DNA from: Astrothelium macrocarpum
Lineage: Eukaryota > Ascomycota > Dothideomycetes > Trypetheliales > Trypetheliaceae
Assembly: GCA_021030915.1 (NCBI GenBank)
Contig: JAGEMR010000040.1
Location: 124,001 to 188,000, forward strand
Direction: 5' to 3'
Length of the DNA: 64,000 nucleotides
This document shows positions 45,421-56,655 of the stretch, in pieces. Made by a program: the position numbers and the translations under genes. The notes under the pieces were generated by a model. It was given only the letters and a program-made list of their open reading frames with translations. It made no database searches and was not told the origin of the DNA. The stretch's first letter is position 1. The number at the start of each line of letters is the position of its first letter.

Positions 45421-47066
45421 TCAAGCAACTGATCTTCTGGAGAGGTTACAGATCAAACCCTCATTCTGAGCAAACCACAATCCTTTGACTTTCATCTCTC
45501 TTTCGGGATAAGCGAGTGTAATATTGAATTCTCTGAACAGCTGGGGGATTAATTTGGCCATTTCAATAAGTGAGATGTGCTTCCCTATGCAAGTCCTGGA
45601 TCCAGCTCCGAAGACAAAGTAAGCCCGGTTCATCTCTTTAAGCTGTTCTTCCGAGCTATCGATCCAACGCTCTGGCTCAAATTTGTCCGGCTTTGGAAAT
45701 ACTGCTGGATCTCGATGAACGACCCAAGTGTTGATGCCAACAATCGTTCCAGCGGGTATGTGTTGTCCGCAGATTTGTGCTCCATTGCTTGGCACATGCC
45801 GCTCAAGCAGCAGACCTACACTGGGATGAAGACGCATGCCTTCTTTGATGACTGCATCTAAATATGGGAGACAGTTGATGGACTCTTTGTACTGGATGGG
45901 ATGGCTGAGTTTTCCAGCACGATCGGCGTCATCAATCTCTCTTACCAATTTCTGTAACTTTTCTGGGTTTCGAAGCAAGAAATAGATAATGGCACGAAAA
46001 GCAATCGCAGTAGTATCGCTGCCAGCGAAGACGTTAGCTGACAAACCAACAATCAAGTCGCGAGTGCTCATATTCGCCGCCCATCTGGACATCATATCAC
46101 CCTGAGCTTCAATTTCACTTCGATCGATTTCCCCGTTTTTAGTCAGGCACGCCTTTTTGCTTGATTTGTTGATTGCGTTGAGGGTAAAACGAACCACCTC
46201 GTTCCAGTTCTCGATCATTGGCAGTAGTACTGGTAATAATGGATTACCGAGGAGGAAACGATGCAATTCCGGAATTTGTCCAATGTATGTTGAGTACGCC
46301 TGAGGTTTTGTCAGCATGCCTTAGGATAGATCATAAAGTCGATTAACAGGATGCCCTCGATCGTATGTATCATTCCGTCAACATCTTTACCTTTCTCAAG
46401 AAATCCTAGTCTTTCCGAAAAGTTGACTTCTCCCACAACGTCAAAGGCATAGTATTGCAGCCATATGCCTAAATCAATAGATCTATTCGCAGACGCAGAT
46501 TCACGCAATTTTTCAATGAGTATAGCTGAGCAAGAATCAATGGCTTCCTCTTTTTGCAAAAGCGATGGCAAAGCGTAAGCATTTGCATACTGCCGTTTGA
46601 TATTACGGTGATAATGCTCGTCTGTGCAAGAGAACAAATTCCGTTGCTCAGTTTTTTGCCAAACGATGGATTGAATAGGGTAGAAAGCAGTCTACGGTTA
46701 ATAAGTCAGCGTAATGTTCTTCAAGGTGGATGAAGCGATCCCAACTTTGGTAAAGTCACCCTTAATAGTATAGATATTTGAGATCTCTTGCGGGTCTCCT
46801 ACTGATATGTGTCTGGGTCCGATCCGCACTAAAGGTCCGTACTTTTGGTGGAGTTGGATGGCAGTTAAATGTGCATTCCCTCTCCAGACGTTTACGAACC
46901 GCCATAGTCTCGTATATGATGCGATCGGAGGACCGGGGATTTTCCAAAGGCCTGGTCTAAATTTGTTCCACAAAAGACGAGCAACGGATAATATTAGCAA
47001 GACCGGTAAGAACCATTCGGAGAGAAGAGACGGAGCGGAAGTTCCGTTTCTGTTGCTTATGGCCAT
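45421..47066 (-). CDS. Cytochrome P450, pisatin-demethylase/benzoate-hydroxylase-like; junction defect
   Basis: Membrane-anchored monooxygenase, substrate unknown. Exon 1 46746-47066 has an N-terminal anchor (WFLPVLLILSVARLLW) and the proline hinge KIPGPP; exon 2 runs from 46691 to about 46343; exon 3 from about 46304 to 45421. Motifs are complete: I-helix VFAGSDTTAIAF, ExxR (EGMRL), PERF-like FEPERWID and heme loop FVFGAGSRTCIG. The expected joint between GMIHTIEGIL and AYSTYIGQIPELH would use GTTAAT at 46343 and CAG at 46305-46307, with a good branch site, but it is one base out of frame. Either a single-base deletion disrupts the gene, or splicing is unusual (for example a donor at GATGTTGAC that drops about 12 residues). 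Family by overall similarity, not certain. Confidence 0.85.
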
Positions 47067-48497
47067 AATCGAAAGATGAGGGGAAGGAGAAAGCGCAAAT
47101 CTCGAAGTCGGCGATTCTAAGCACCTCCATGACCATGTTAAATAAGCTTTCAGCAGCTCATGGATATACCACCAATTAATGACCGGTGGCTAGCGCTGTT
47201 GATCCCATCCTTAAGATCTATACTCATAGTAGATATAAACTTAGGTTCCAAGAAAAATCGTCAGTAACGGGCTATATTCCTTCCGGTTTGTAAAGTATCA
47301 TTACAGTTCGGGAAGTATTCCATCAGCCTCAATTCATGAATGATCAACAGCGCTAGCCATCAGACGCGCCCTGGCAGTATACAGCACCGGTCATGACCCA
47401 CGGCTAGCGTGACAAGGGGTAAGATCATAAATAAGCAAGTACTTTTTCAAGAAAGCTTACAACACTACATGTCGTTAGCCCTTCGTTGGCCGATATACCA
47501 CTTGCCGATCAATGCTTGTGGTGTCAGGACACTAATATGAACGAATCAGTTGAATCGATAATAATGTCTCGAGCTAGCTCCGGGTTAGGAAGTAAGCGTT
47601 TGGCTCGGTAATAAGATGTGAGCACCTGGGCAAAATTGGACATGTCGTACCAGGGTCACACCGGTATTCATGGGGTCTAGGTGTTCCATGAAATTGTCAC
47701 TCTTAAGGTACTGGCGAAGAGACCAAAACTAGTGGAAGTAATACTTCTAACTGCAGTCACTAAGCACAGCCTAATGATTTCGGACTGCCTCCATGACCGC
47801 GGGCAGAAAGAGCTCTAGAGAGAACAGGCTTTGCGCGGGCACGACGGGCTACCAATAGAATCGAGAAATCTAGCTGTGGTAAGCGTCTAATGGTTGTGGT
47901 GCCAAACCCAATTTTCTCGGAAATGTCAAATGCCATCTATAGTTCCATCAGACAGCTATAATATCCGTGTAAATCATACCTTGTTTTCAGCCATAACTCG
48001 GGCGGAACATCTATCCCGAATCTCGTTAACAGCAATCATGCTTTTTTCTCTGATAAAGAAGTGCAGTATGTATAACAAGTAGCGATGCTTTGATTCCTTT
48101 ATTATGCAAATTTATAAGTGGCGTCTCTTTGGCCAGTATAGAACTGATCTGCGAGAAACATAGAAAATTTCACGAATGTGACCTGTTGAGCTGTACATGC
48201 AAATCGGAGGATTGGGAAACATGTTTCCTAGAATCGATAGATTTATTATTTGCCTCGCGATGATAAGAAGCTCGGGCTATATGGATCATACGTGGCGACA
48301 TAACTGGAGTGTATTGTAAGTGTAGTATGTGCGATGAGATGTATTTTTAAATTTTGAAATGTTGATGATTCTGAATCGAGATACCCCAAGGTACCCTATC
48401 CCTATTGAGGTAAAGCGTGAGCGTGACGTCACCAACTTTTCCGGCAATCCTAAACAACAGGCCCCAAAACAAATTTCCAGACGAGCCCGCTTTTGCA
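47067..48497. other. Upstream region of the P450, gene-free
   Basis: About 1.4 kb of AT-rich DNA between the P450 start and the glycine-zipper gene. It contains the inverted repeat listed separately. No gene is supported. Confidence 0.5.
47188..47358. repeat. 17-bp inverted repeat flanking about 137 bp
   Basis: GGCTAGCGCTGTTGATC at 47188-47204 is repeated perfectly in reverse complement at 47342-47358. Outside the arms, ATGACCGGT (47179 side) also recurs inverted at about 47387-47395. The arrangement could be a miniature inverted-repeat element or a paired regulatory site about 120-290 bp upstream of the P450 ATG. No target-site duplication is evident. Confidence 0.75.
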
Positions 48498-49670
48498 ATG
48501 TCCAAAGAGTTTTCTGATATTGGACACAAGCTGCCTGTACCACTTCCTCCTCAAGTTGAGAAGCAGCTCGGAGGTGCCATCGAGCAAGCCAAGGCCGCTC
48601 GAGTTACTCAAGAACAGGCCGAAAATGCGAGACGCCGAATTACCGAATCTACTGATCCAGCGGAACGCCAGAAGCTCGAAGATGAAGTCAAAAAGCTTGA
48701 AAAAGCTGCAAAGAAGCAAGCCAAAATGGCTCAGAGACTAGAAAGTGGGGTCTGGCAAGGTGCTGGTGCTGGCATTGGCATTGGGGCTGCTACTGGAATG
48801 GGTGTTGGAACTGTTGTAGGATTGGTGCTAGGTGCTGTAACGGCTGTGCCAACGACTATACTAGGCGGGCTTGTGGGCACTGGCACAGGAGCTATTCATG
48901 GTCCATGGTTCAAGCTTGGCGCAGAAGAAGGTGTATCACAGGGTCTAGCAGAAGCACAGAAACAAATGGACAGTGCACAAGAGAAAGTCGCCAATGGAGA
49001 TCTGGATGATGCTTTGCAGAAGAAGATAGCCACAGGTGAAAAAGAAATTGAAGCTACTCTCCAAGCAAAAATAGCTGATGCCCAATCGTACGGAGCACAA
49101 GTGCAGACGCAGCTGGCCGGGGCTAGGAAGCCGGAATCTAACCTTCAGGATGACGATCTAAGTGAACCTTCTGAGGAGGAGCCTTCGAATGAGAAAGAGA
49201 TAGACACTGTGGAGGCACCTAATACTGAGACACAGAAGTCAAGATCAGATGCTCAGAATATCACTGAAAAAGCAGCATCGGGAAGCGTGGTTCTAGAAAA
49301 GGAGGATGTAGGTGATGCAAAACCGGAGAAGAAAAAGACGGACAAGAAAAGCGAAGGTGCTCGTACAAAGGCTGTTGCCCTACCTCGAAACTATCCTAAC
49401 GACCCTCTTGACGCACTCGATACTGCCGAAGACGCCTATTCATCTTTTGCACCTCCAATGCCAATACCTACAGATCCGAGGGAATTAGAAACACAAGACT
49501 CGCAAGAATACAAAAATTTCGCCATACAAGGTCTTGGCATGGTAGGCAAGGCGTTTACACGGACTTCAAAGACCAACGAGGGTGCGAAGAAATCTCAAGA
49601 CGTTGTCGATAGTACAGAAGATGACAATTCTGCAAAGAGGAAACCAGAGCCTAAGAAACAACCTCGCTAG
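48498..49670 (+). CDS. Conserved fungal protein with glycine-zipper hydrophobic segment
   Basis: Function unknown. Single exon, 390 aa from the ATG at 48498; the frame is open a further 27 codons upstream but without another ATG. Residues about 20-80 form a charged predicted coiled coil (QEQAENARRRITESTDPAER then KKLEKAAKKQAKMAQRLESG). Next comes a Gly/Ala-rich hydrophobic stretch (GAGAGIGIGAATGMGVGTVV to GGLVGTGTGAIHGPWFKLGA), resembling glycine-zipper membrane-inserting segments. A second charged helix follows, then a Lys/Glu-rich tail with LPRNYPNDPLDALDTAEDAY. It might be a membrane-associated or lipid-binding protein; not recognised beyond that. Confidence 0.72.
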   Translation: MSKEFSDIGHKLPVPLPPQVEKQLGGAIEQAKAARVTQEQAENARRRITESTDPAERQKLEDEVKKLEKAAKKQAKMAQRLESGVWQGAGAGIGIGAATGMGVGTVVGLVLGAVTAVPTTILGGLVGTGTGAIHGPWFKLGAEEGVSQGLAEAQKQMDSAQEKVANGDLDDALQKKIATGEKEIEATLQAKIADAQSYGAQVQTQLAGARKPESNLQDDDLSEPSEEEPSNEKEIDTVEAPNTETQKSRSDAQNITEKAASGSVVLEKEDVGDAKPEKKKTDKKSEGARTKAVALPRNYPNDPLDALDTAEDAYSSFAPPMPIPTDPRELETQDSQEYKNFAIQGLGMVGKAFTRTSKTNEGAKKSQDVVDSTEDDNSAKRKPEPKKQPR

Positions 49671-50652
49671 TAGGATCACGTATTCTCTCCCATGCTTCAA
49701 GGTACGCAACAGCGGGTGGTACAAGTAATTGCACATCGGAACCTGGAAGATGTGAAGGGCAGTACGGCCAGTATGTCAGCCCTGAAAATATCCCATACGC
49801 ATATTAAGCCAGCTACCATGAGCCCATGGTTCTACAGTATCGGAAGCAATAGTCCGATGCTCCAGTTTGGACAAAGAACGTTGTCGAAGATCTGACCTTT
49901 GGTTGATTGGCCTGCGTCAAGACTGTAACGACTCTCTGTAACTGCGTTGCAAAATTTTGGTTCTGACAGTCGAGTTTATGGTTCTGCATAGAAATCCAGA
50001 TTGAATTCGGAAGCTTAGGAAATTGACTCAGAAATTTGAAGAAGGGAGGTTGGATGCAGATCTTCTGGTTTGAAGTATTCATGATGCTTAGACACGGGTC
50101 TTAAACGGTAAGCTCCGTGCTATGATAGTTATTAGTCATTAGTTTAATGATAATATGCATATTAAAGTCAGACTAGCAATTCCTAATGTTGTAAGCTAGA
50201 ATGATATCTTATTTGAACCTGTGCTTAGGCAACTACACTTGGGCTCCTGAGTGCAGACAATATACCATTTGTAATGCAGATGAGGTGGGCCAAGCTCGTA
50301 AAAAATGCTAAAGGTAATTCAACATGAGTTACCTTGTTGCAGATCCGTGCGGGCCTGGGCAATTTGTAGCCATCTATCGTCATTTTCCAGGGTGCGGTCT
50401 ATAATGAGGCGGCAGCACGAGAAGCGAGTGGTATCACAAACTCTCTATTATTGAACTGCATATAGACGCCGTCAGACGACCGACCTTTGATGATCTATCC
50501 GACTTTTCCAAGCAGACGCGTAAAGCGCCCGCACCAAAATTGAATGCTCCGTCTAGCATAACACAAAACAAAAATTTCCTCCACATTCCCACCATTTTCA
50601 GGGGAAAATGTGGCTCTGAAATGGGTTGACCACAATAGAGCTCCGTACTCAA
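49671..50652. other. Intergenic spacer between convergent genes
   Basis: About 980 bp between the glycine-zipper gene and the ACL2 stop. A possible small minus-strand frame at 49813-50082 (89 codons, ATG start) is not supported further. Confidence 0.45.
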
Positions 50653-52562
50653 TCATCCGTTGAATTCCTTGACTTCACTCGTCTTCCCCGGTACCAACGC
50701 CAATGGCACGATACCGGAGACATGCATCTCCGGGCCATAAACGTGCATGTCGAGTCCGAGTTCTTGGCCAACACCCTTGATATTCTTGAGACCCTCCTGG
50801 TAGTTGGGACCGGCACGGCGGACCCAGATCTGGACCTTGTGCTCGTTGAGCAAAGGCGCGACCTCACGAAGCGCACGGATCACACCCTTGAAGGTAGATG
50901 CGACCTGCAGATTGTGTTAGTTTATTTTCTGAGTCAATTGTATCTCACTTGAAGCTGGGAAAATTTACATTTGTAAAGTTAGCGATACCACCACCTATGA
51001 ACAAGACCTTGCCTTCAGGGTGCATTGGTGCTCGAAGCATCAGGTCGAGGACAGTTCTTGCGTAGTGGAAGGTTTGAGTCTCAGTCGGGGCACCGGAATA
51101 TTCCCCGTAGTTCGCCAATTGGCTTGCATAGCCAGCAGAAGCGATAGCATCAGCATAGACGACAGATGCACCACCACCTGCCACAAGAGTCCAGACACGA
51201 CCAGAAGGGTTGAGAATGGTCAACTTGAGAGAGGCACCCGTCTTTGCATCAAGGTCGGCGATGTAGGCCTCTTCCTTGGACATCTCGCGACCGAATGGAG
51301 CTGGGAACTCCATGGGTGGGCCAGCGTCAATATTGACCTTTGAGCCACTGGTCGCCACTGTCGGAATACCGAGAGCAGTAGGGCTACGGGCAATGGCCCA
51401 CTTCACACCACATTCGAATTCGGCAGTCTGATCAAGCTTTGCAGCCAAGTCGAGGAAGTAAACCTCAGCGGAGGTGGCATCTTTGTTAGGGATGACGACG
51501 AGAGGGTTGATTTCGAGATAACTGAATCAAGACTTTAGCATGGACACAATGAGTTCAGGAGAGAGCCGTACGTGAATTGGCAATCTACGTAGACAGCGTA
51601 GAGTCGTGAGATGAAATCAACCAAGACATTGTGGACACCCTTTGGCACATTCTTGAGTAGAGTGGCAGCGATTTCGTCATTTGATGGATAATTTTTAAGT
51701 TCTACAGGTACCAAAAGCTTTTGTGCCTTGGCATCAACATCGCCAACATCAACGCCGCCTTCATGCGTGAAGAGAATCCAATCACCCTACAAGGATCCTT
51801 GTCAGTAACGTCATTGAGAAACATGTTGGCTAAAAAAAAAGGAACGCAATGAGCCGAAAATGCAAGTGCGGATAGATCCGCTCAAGGACATGCAGGAACG
51901 ATCCATGAAAAGAAAAAGCGACGCGGGGGATATAGAAAGTGTGGTTGGAAAGCCAGGTCCAAGTGGGTCCGATCGTTCCTCCTTTGGTCCGAAGCTAAGG
52001 CGGAAGCGCATTGCGCGTTCGGACACACAAATAACCGCAACCACTTGAATATTTGACAATTTTAAGGACAAAGGAATTTTGGAATGTAACAGATGAAGAA
52101 CGTCGCAATCTCAAAACTTACCTCTCGGACGGAATTGATGTTGATATAGTATTCAGTACCGGCGGGATGAGGGACGAAAGGTTCGACAAGGAACTGCCTC
52201 AAGATGCCATCGACAGTCTCGACTCTTTGTACCTTGCCGGCCCTCGCTTCGATCCATTCCTTCGCCTCGGCCCATGTCTTATTCAAGGCCAAAAGACCAC
52301 TCTTGCCTCTTCGCTTAATCAACTGATCAGGCTTCGCAACGAATTTCGCATCCTTGGCCAGTAGCCAGGGATAAGTCACCTCGGCTTGGTCAAGAATAGC
52401 CTTGACGGACTCGCCTTCTGGGAAATACAACGAAGCAAGTCTGGGAGGGGGATTGTGTGTGGCTTGAGCAGGAAGAGGAGTGGGTTTGATAACGGGTGCT
52501 CGTGTGAGGTGATAATTCAGGATGGCCTTGCCATCAGCTTCGAGGATGGATTTGGCGGACAT
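50653..52562 (-). CDS. acl2: ATP-citrate lyase subunit 2
   Basis: Cytosolic enzyme subunit; with ACL1 it converts citrate, CoA and ATP into acetyl-CoA and oxaloacetate. In ascomycetes the animal single-chain enzyme is split, and this subunit carries the ATP-grasp/CoA-ligase part. Exons 52122-52562, 51572-51786, 50969-51521 and 50653-50904 (486 aa), all in phase. It begins MSAKSILEADGKAILNYHLT and includes GDWILFTHEGGVDVGDVDAK, YLEINPLVVIP, NPSGRVWTLVAGGGASVVYA and the end PEMHVSGIVPLALVPG. Intron 1 is 335 nt, unusually long for this window. Divergent from ACL1 with 1.23 kb between ATGs. Confidence 0.96.
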
Positions 52563-53794
52563 TTTCTGGATTTGCGTTGATCGGAATCAGAACTGTGAGA
52601 GGGCGAATGAAGGTCAGATTTCTTCAACGAAGATATTGTGGTCACGGGGAAAGAGAGAAGGACAAGAGCGTGAAGCAGAAATCAACAGAAGATTGTCGGA
52701 ATGAGCTTCCAATGAAAGTGCTGGGCGAAGATGTGGTAGCTGGAGGCTTGCATGGAAGATTGGGACGAATGTTCCGAAGGTTATCGGAGTGTTGAAGCTG
52801 ACCCGAAGAAGACCCTGACCATTGACGTACCTGTGTGGAGGAGAAAGATTGTTGAGCTGAGGCGGAGCGGATACCAGAGCTGACCTCAGATACAAATACG
52901 AGCGGCGCGCAAATCAAGAGTGGAAGCAAGCAATATTTGACAAGATAGGAATTGTTGATGTTGGAGTTGAAGTGGTGCCGGTAAGAATTAGATGAGAGCT
53001 GCGCTCACCAACGCTGCTACGAAAAAAGCTCTTGCGGGAACACTATCCCTGATACGGCAAAGGGTGGAGATCAGCCAAGGAGCACCACCGCTTCCACCGT
53101 GGAACCGCTTCGAACAGCTTCGAACTCTACGTCGACTATCCGAACGGGCCGGATGGTGATGGTCTGAAAAGGCGATCGGATTGATGAAAGAAATTGACGA
53201 TGGTATGTACTGGGCCGAGAAAGCGATCGGATTGCTGAAAGGAGCGCAAATGTCATCGGTGTCCGTCCCTGAACCGGGTCCGAAAAGAAACGGAGAGTCG
53301 ATCAGGACTGGGGAGCCGACAGGGCAGGGAAGGCGCAACCGGGGGCGGATGGTTGAACTCGACCCCAACTGGCTCGGTTCCGGAGCACCAGCGCCTTAGC
53401 GCCACTCAGTCCTCAGCAGAACTCCGACGGCCATCAAGCTTCCAGCTGCTCACCTTACTTTCGTCACCACCATCACAATTCCTCTGACCACTCCAATCTT
53501 CCTCCATCATCTCCACACGACCTGCAACATCAAGACGTCCTGATAGAATTCTTTTTCTGCATCTTGTTCGGCCTGAGAACAGCCATCTGTGGTAAGTACC
53601 TATCCCTGACTGACAAGCAAAAGAAAAAAATCATCCGACGAACTTCTCCAACATCAGCAGTTGTTCGCCTTATCTCACCCTCTTTTTCCACAAGCCTGAC
53701 CTGTGGTCAAACCCTCGAATTCTTCGTTGATCCAAATGCAGACCTAGACTTGCTCTTCCAAGCTTCGGTATAATCGCTCTGTTACTCCTTCGCC
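52563..53794. promoter_or_regulatory. Shared divergent control region of ACL2 and ACL1
   Basis: 1.23 kb between the two ATGs. A likely 5' UTR intron of ACL2 is visible on the minus strand: donor GTACGT at 52825-52830 and acceptor CTGAC...CTCTCACAG ending at 52593, 30 nt before the ATG. On the ACL1 side, GTAAGT at 53592 could be a leader-intron donor; its acceptor is unclear. CT-rich leader sequence lies at 53.45-53.55 kb. Head-to-head ACL genes are conserved in Pezizomycotina, consistent with balanced expression of two subunits. Confidence 0.6.
52593..52830 (-). other. Probable 5' UTR intron of ACL2
   Basis: Minus-strand GTACGTCAATGG donor, and CTGACC branch-like sequence with a pyrimidine tract and CACAG acceptor 30 nt before the ACL2 ATG. 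Length 238 nt. Needs transcript evidence; there is no coding constraint to test it. Confidence 0.45.
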
Positions 53795-56026
53795 ATGCCT
53801 TCCGCCGTCCCAGTCACCAACGGCAATTCCGCCCCTGCAAATGGAGCCAACGGGGCTCCTGGACTATCGGCCAATGACAACATCACACGGTTTGCTGCTC
53901 CCAGTCGGCCTTTGAGTCCCCACGCAGCGCACACACTGTTCCACACCAAGTCGAGATGCTTTGTCTTGTAAGTTGTCGCCGAAGCCAGCAGATATCCGGA
54001 GTCCGATTAACAAAGACGATAGCGGTCTTCAACCTCGTGCTGTTCAAACCATGCTTGATTTTGACTTTATCTGCAAGCGATCGACTCCTTCCGTTGCCGG
54101 TATCATCTATACGTTTGGTGGTCAATTCGTCAGTAAGATGTAAGCATGCAAAGACCATCGGCAAGTATTGATGAATTGGACAGCTGACCCATCGCAACCA
54201 GGTACTGGGGGACGAGTGAGACCCTGCTTCCAGTGTATCAATCCGTAGAGAAGGCGATTGCCAAGCACAGTGATGTCGATACCGTTGTCAATTTCGCCTC
54301 GTCTCGAAGTGTGTATCAATCCACTATGGAGCTAATGAACTATCCTCAAATTCGATCAATCTCAATTGTTGCGGAAGGCGTGCCAGAGAGGGTAAGCGTA
54401 TCGATACACACTAAGTAGTGGAGATATCTGACATTTCCAGCGCGCTCGTGAAATTTTGTTCGTAGCCAAGAAGAAGGGCGTTACCATTATTGGGCCCGCA
54501 ACTGTAGGTGGCATTAAGCCCGGTGCCTACAAGATTGGAAACACTGGAGGAATGATGGACAACATTGTCGCTTCCAAGCTTTACAGACCTGGTTCTGTTG
54601 CTTATGTCTCCAAGTCGGGTGGTATGTCTAATGAGCTGAATAACATCATTGCCAACAACACCGATGGTGTTGCTGAGGGTATTGCCATCGGAGGTGATCG
54701 TTACCCAGGAACCACCTTTATCGATCATATGCTTCGATACCAAGATGATCCTGACGTCAAGATCCTCGTCTTGCTTGGAGAAGTCGGCGGCGTGGAAGAA
54801 TACCGAGTCATTGAAGCTGTAAAAAATGGTCGCATCACCAAGCCCATTGTAGCCTGGGCCATCGGTACTGTCGCTAGCATGCTAAAGACCGAAGTGCAAT
54901 TTGGTCATGCAGGCTCCTTTGCCAACTCACAGCTTGAGACTGCTGCAATGAAAAACAAGTCGATGAAAGACGCCGGTTTCTTTGTGCCTGACGCTTTTGA
55001 GGAGTTTCCTCAGCTTCTGGCTCAAGTCTACCAAAAGCTTGTCAAAGATGGCACTGTTAAACCCAAGCCAGAGCCTCAGGTGCCCAAGATTCCTATCGAT
55101 TACTCCTGGGCACAAGAGCTCGGCCTGGTCCGTAAGCCAGCGGCATTCATCTCAACCATCTCCGACGATCGTGGCCAGGAACTGCTCTACGCCGGAATGC
55201 CCATTTCAGATGTTTTCAAAGATAACATTGGTATCGGCGGTGTCATGTCACTTTTGTGGTTCCGCCGTCGTCTCCCCGACTATGCCAGTCGGTTCTTAGA
55301 AATGGTGCTCATGTTGACCGCTGATCATGGTCCTGCTGTCTCTGGTGCTATGAACACCATCATTACCACAAGAGCTGGCAAAGATTTGATCAGCGCACTT
55401 GTCAGCGGTCTTTTGACCATTGGTTCTCGTTTCGGTGGTGCCCTCGATGGCGCAGCGGAAGAATTCACTCGCGCCTACGACAAGGGTCTCAGCCCTCGCG
55501 ACTTTGTTGACACTATGAGGAAGGAGAATAAGCTCAGTAAGTCATTGCTTCAGGAATTAAGCGAAAGCACCACTGATTGCATTTAGTCCCGGGTATTGGC
55601 CATAGGATCAAATCCAGAAACAACCCCGATCTCCGTGTCGAGCTCGTTAAAGAATTCGTTACAAAGAACTTCGCCAATAGCCCCTTGCTCAACTACGCGC
55701 TCGCTGTTGAGACTGTGACGACTTCCAAGAAAGACAACCTGATTCTGAACGTCGATGGTTGCATTGCTGTCTGCTTCGTCGACCTGGTGCGCAACTGCGG
55801 CGCCTTCAGTGCCGAAGAAGCCGAAGACTATCTCAAGATGGGCGTGCTGAACGGTCTCTTCGTGCTTGGTCGCAGCATTGGTCTTATTGCTCATTTCCTC
55901 GACCAGAAGCGTCTGCGCACCGGTCTCTACCGGCATCCGTGGGACGACATTACTTACCTTCTCCCCAACCTCGCGAGCGGTGGCGGCGCGCCGGGTTCGG
56001 AGGGAAGAGTGGAGGTTACCATGTAA
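53795..56026 (+). CDS. acl1: ATP-citrate lyase subunit 1
   Basis: Partner of ACL2, containing the CoA-binding/succinyl-CoA-synthetase-alpha-like region, the phosphohistidine site and the C-terminal citrate-synthase-like domain. Exons 53795-53967, 54023-54139, 54202-54391, 54441-55536 and 55587-56026 (671 aa, normal length). Key segments are FGLQPRAVQTMLDFDFICKR, TFGGQFVSKMYWGTSETLLP, GPATVGGIKPGAYKIGNTGG, the catalytic histidine loop KTEVQFGHAGSFA, and the citrate-synthase part VLMLTADHGPAVSGAMNTII with IPGIGHRIKS. The product feeds acetyl-CoA to lipid, sterol and acetylation pathways in the cytosol and nucleus. Confidence 0.97.
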
Positions 56027-56655
56027 AAGATATTACCAATTTTGTCATCTTTTGAAATTGCTTGGGGTACTGGTTTTTCTTTTAAGAAGGGTGTAAACTC
56101 TTTGAAGGACAGGTGAGAATTGCTTGGTTGCCTGGTTTTATCAAACATAGAACGGGCTGCTTCTAGACCTGGTGGTTTAGCAGTCAAATGGAAAGGCACT
56201 TGTCGTCAGTCCAGAATAATGCAATTTGGTTTGATCTATATCAATCACATTATCGACGTTATTTCGAGTAGATTTTCTTTTGTGTGAGAGGACATGGACT
56301 AGGTGGGATGGAGGGGCGCCGCGGCAAGCTATTCTGCCAATGTCATCATGGTGGCGGGTCGCTCGTGGGCGCGACCTCACCCCGCTCCCTTCCGCAACTG
56401 GCATGTAGCTCGCTAGTTACTTATCGTGTTGTGTAGCAATTGGTACTTGCAGCTCCCTTGTAGCCGCAGGCTATGAGCGGGATGCAGATAAGAAGACATC
56501 ATCGAGATTTGAATGGCTTTCCGTCCATGACCTTGCATTTTAGCAGCCTGGTGAAGCTTGCAAAAGTTCAAACGTTCATCCCATATTTCACGTCTATCGT
56601 AGCTGTTTCCCATCTCTTGTGAAATACTCTAGACACTTCTACAACAAGTCATACG
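56027..56655. other. Intergenic region
   Basis: About 630 bp: the ACL1 3' UTR and the promoter of the acid-phosphatase-like gene. Nothing else seen. Confidence 0.5.

Noticed and set aside
49813..50082. 89-codon minus-strand frame in the spacer after the glycine-zipper gene
   Set aside because: Has an ATG and moderately protein-like sequence, but no homologue recognised and no clear second exon; left out as a gene.
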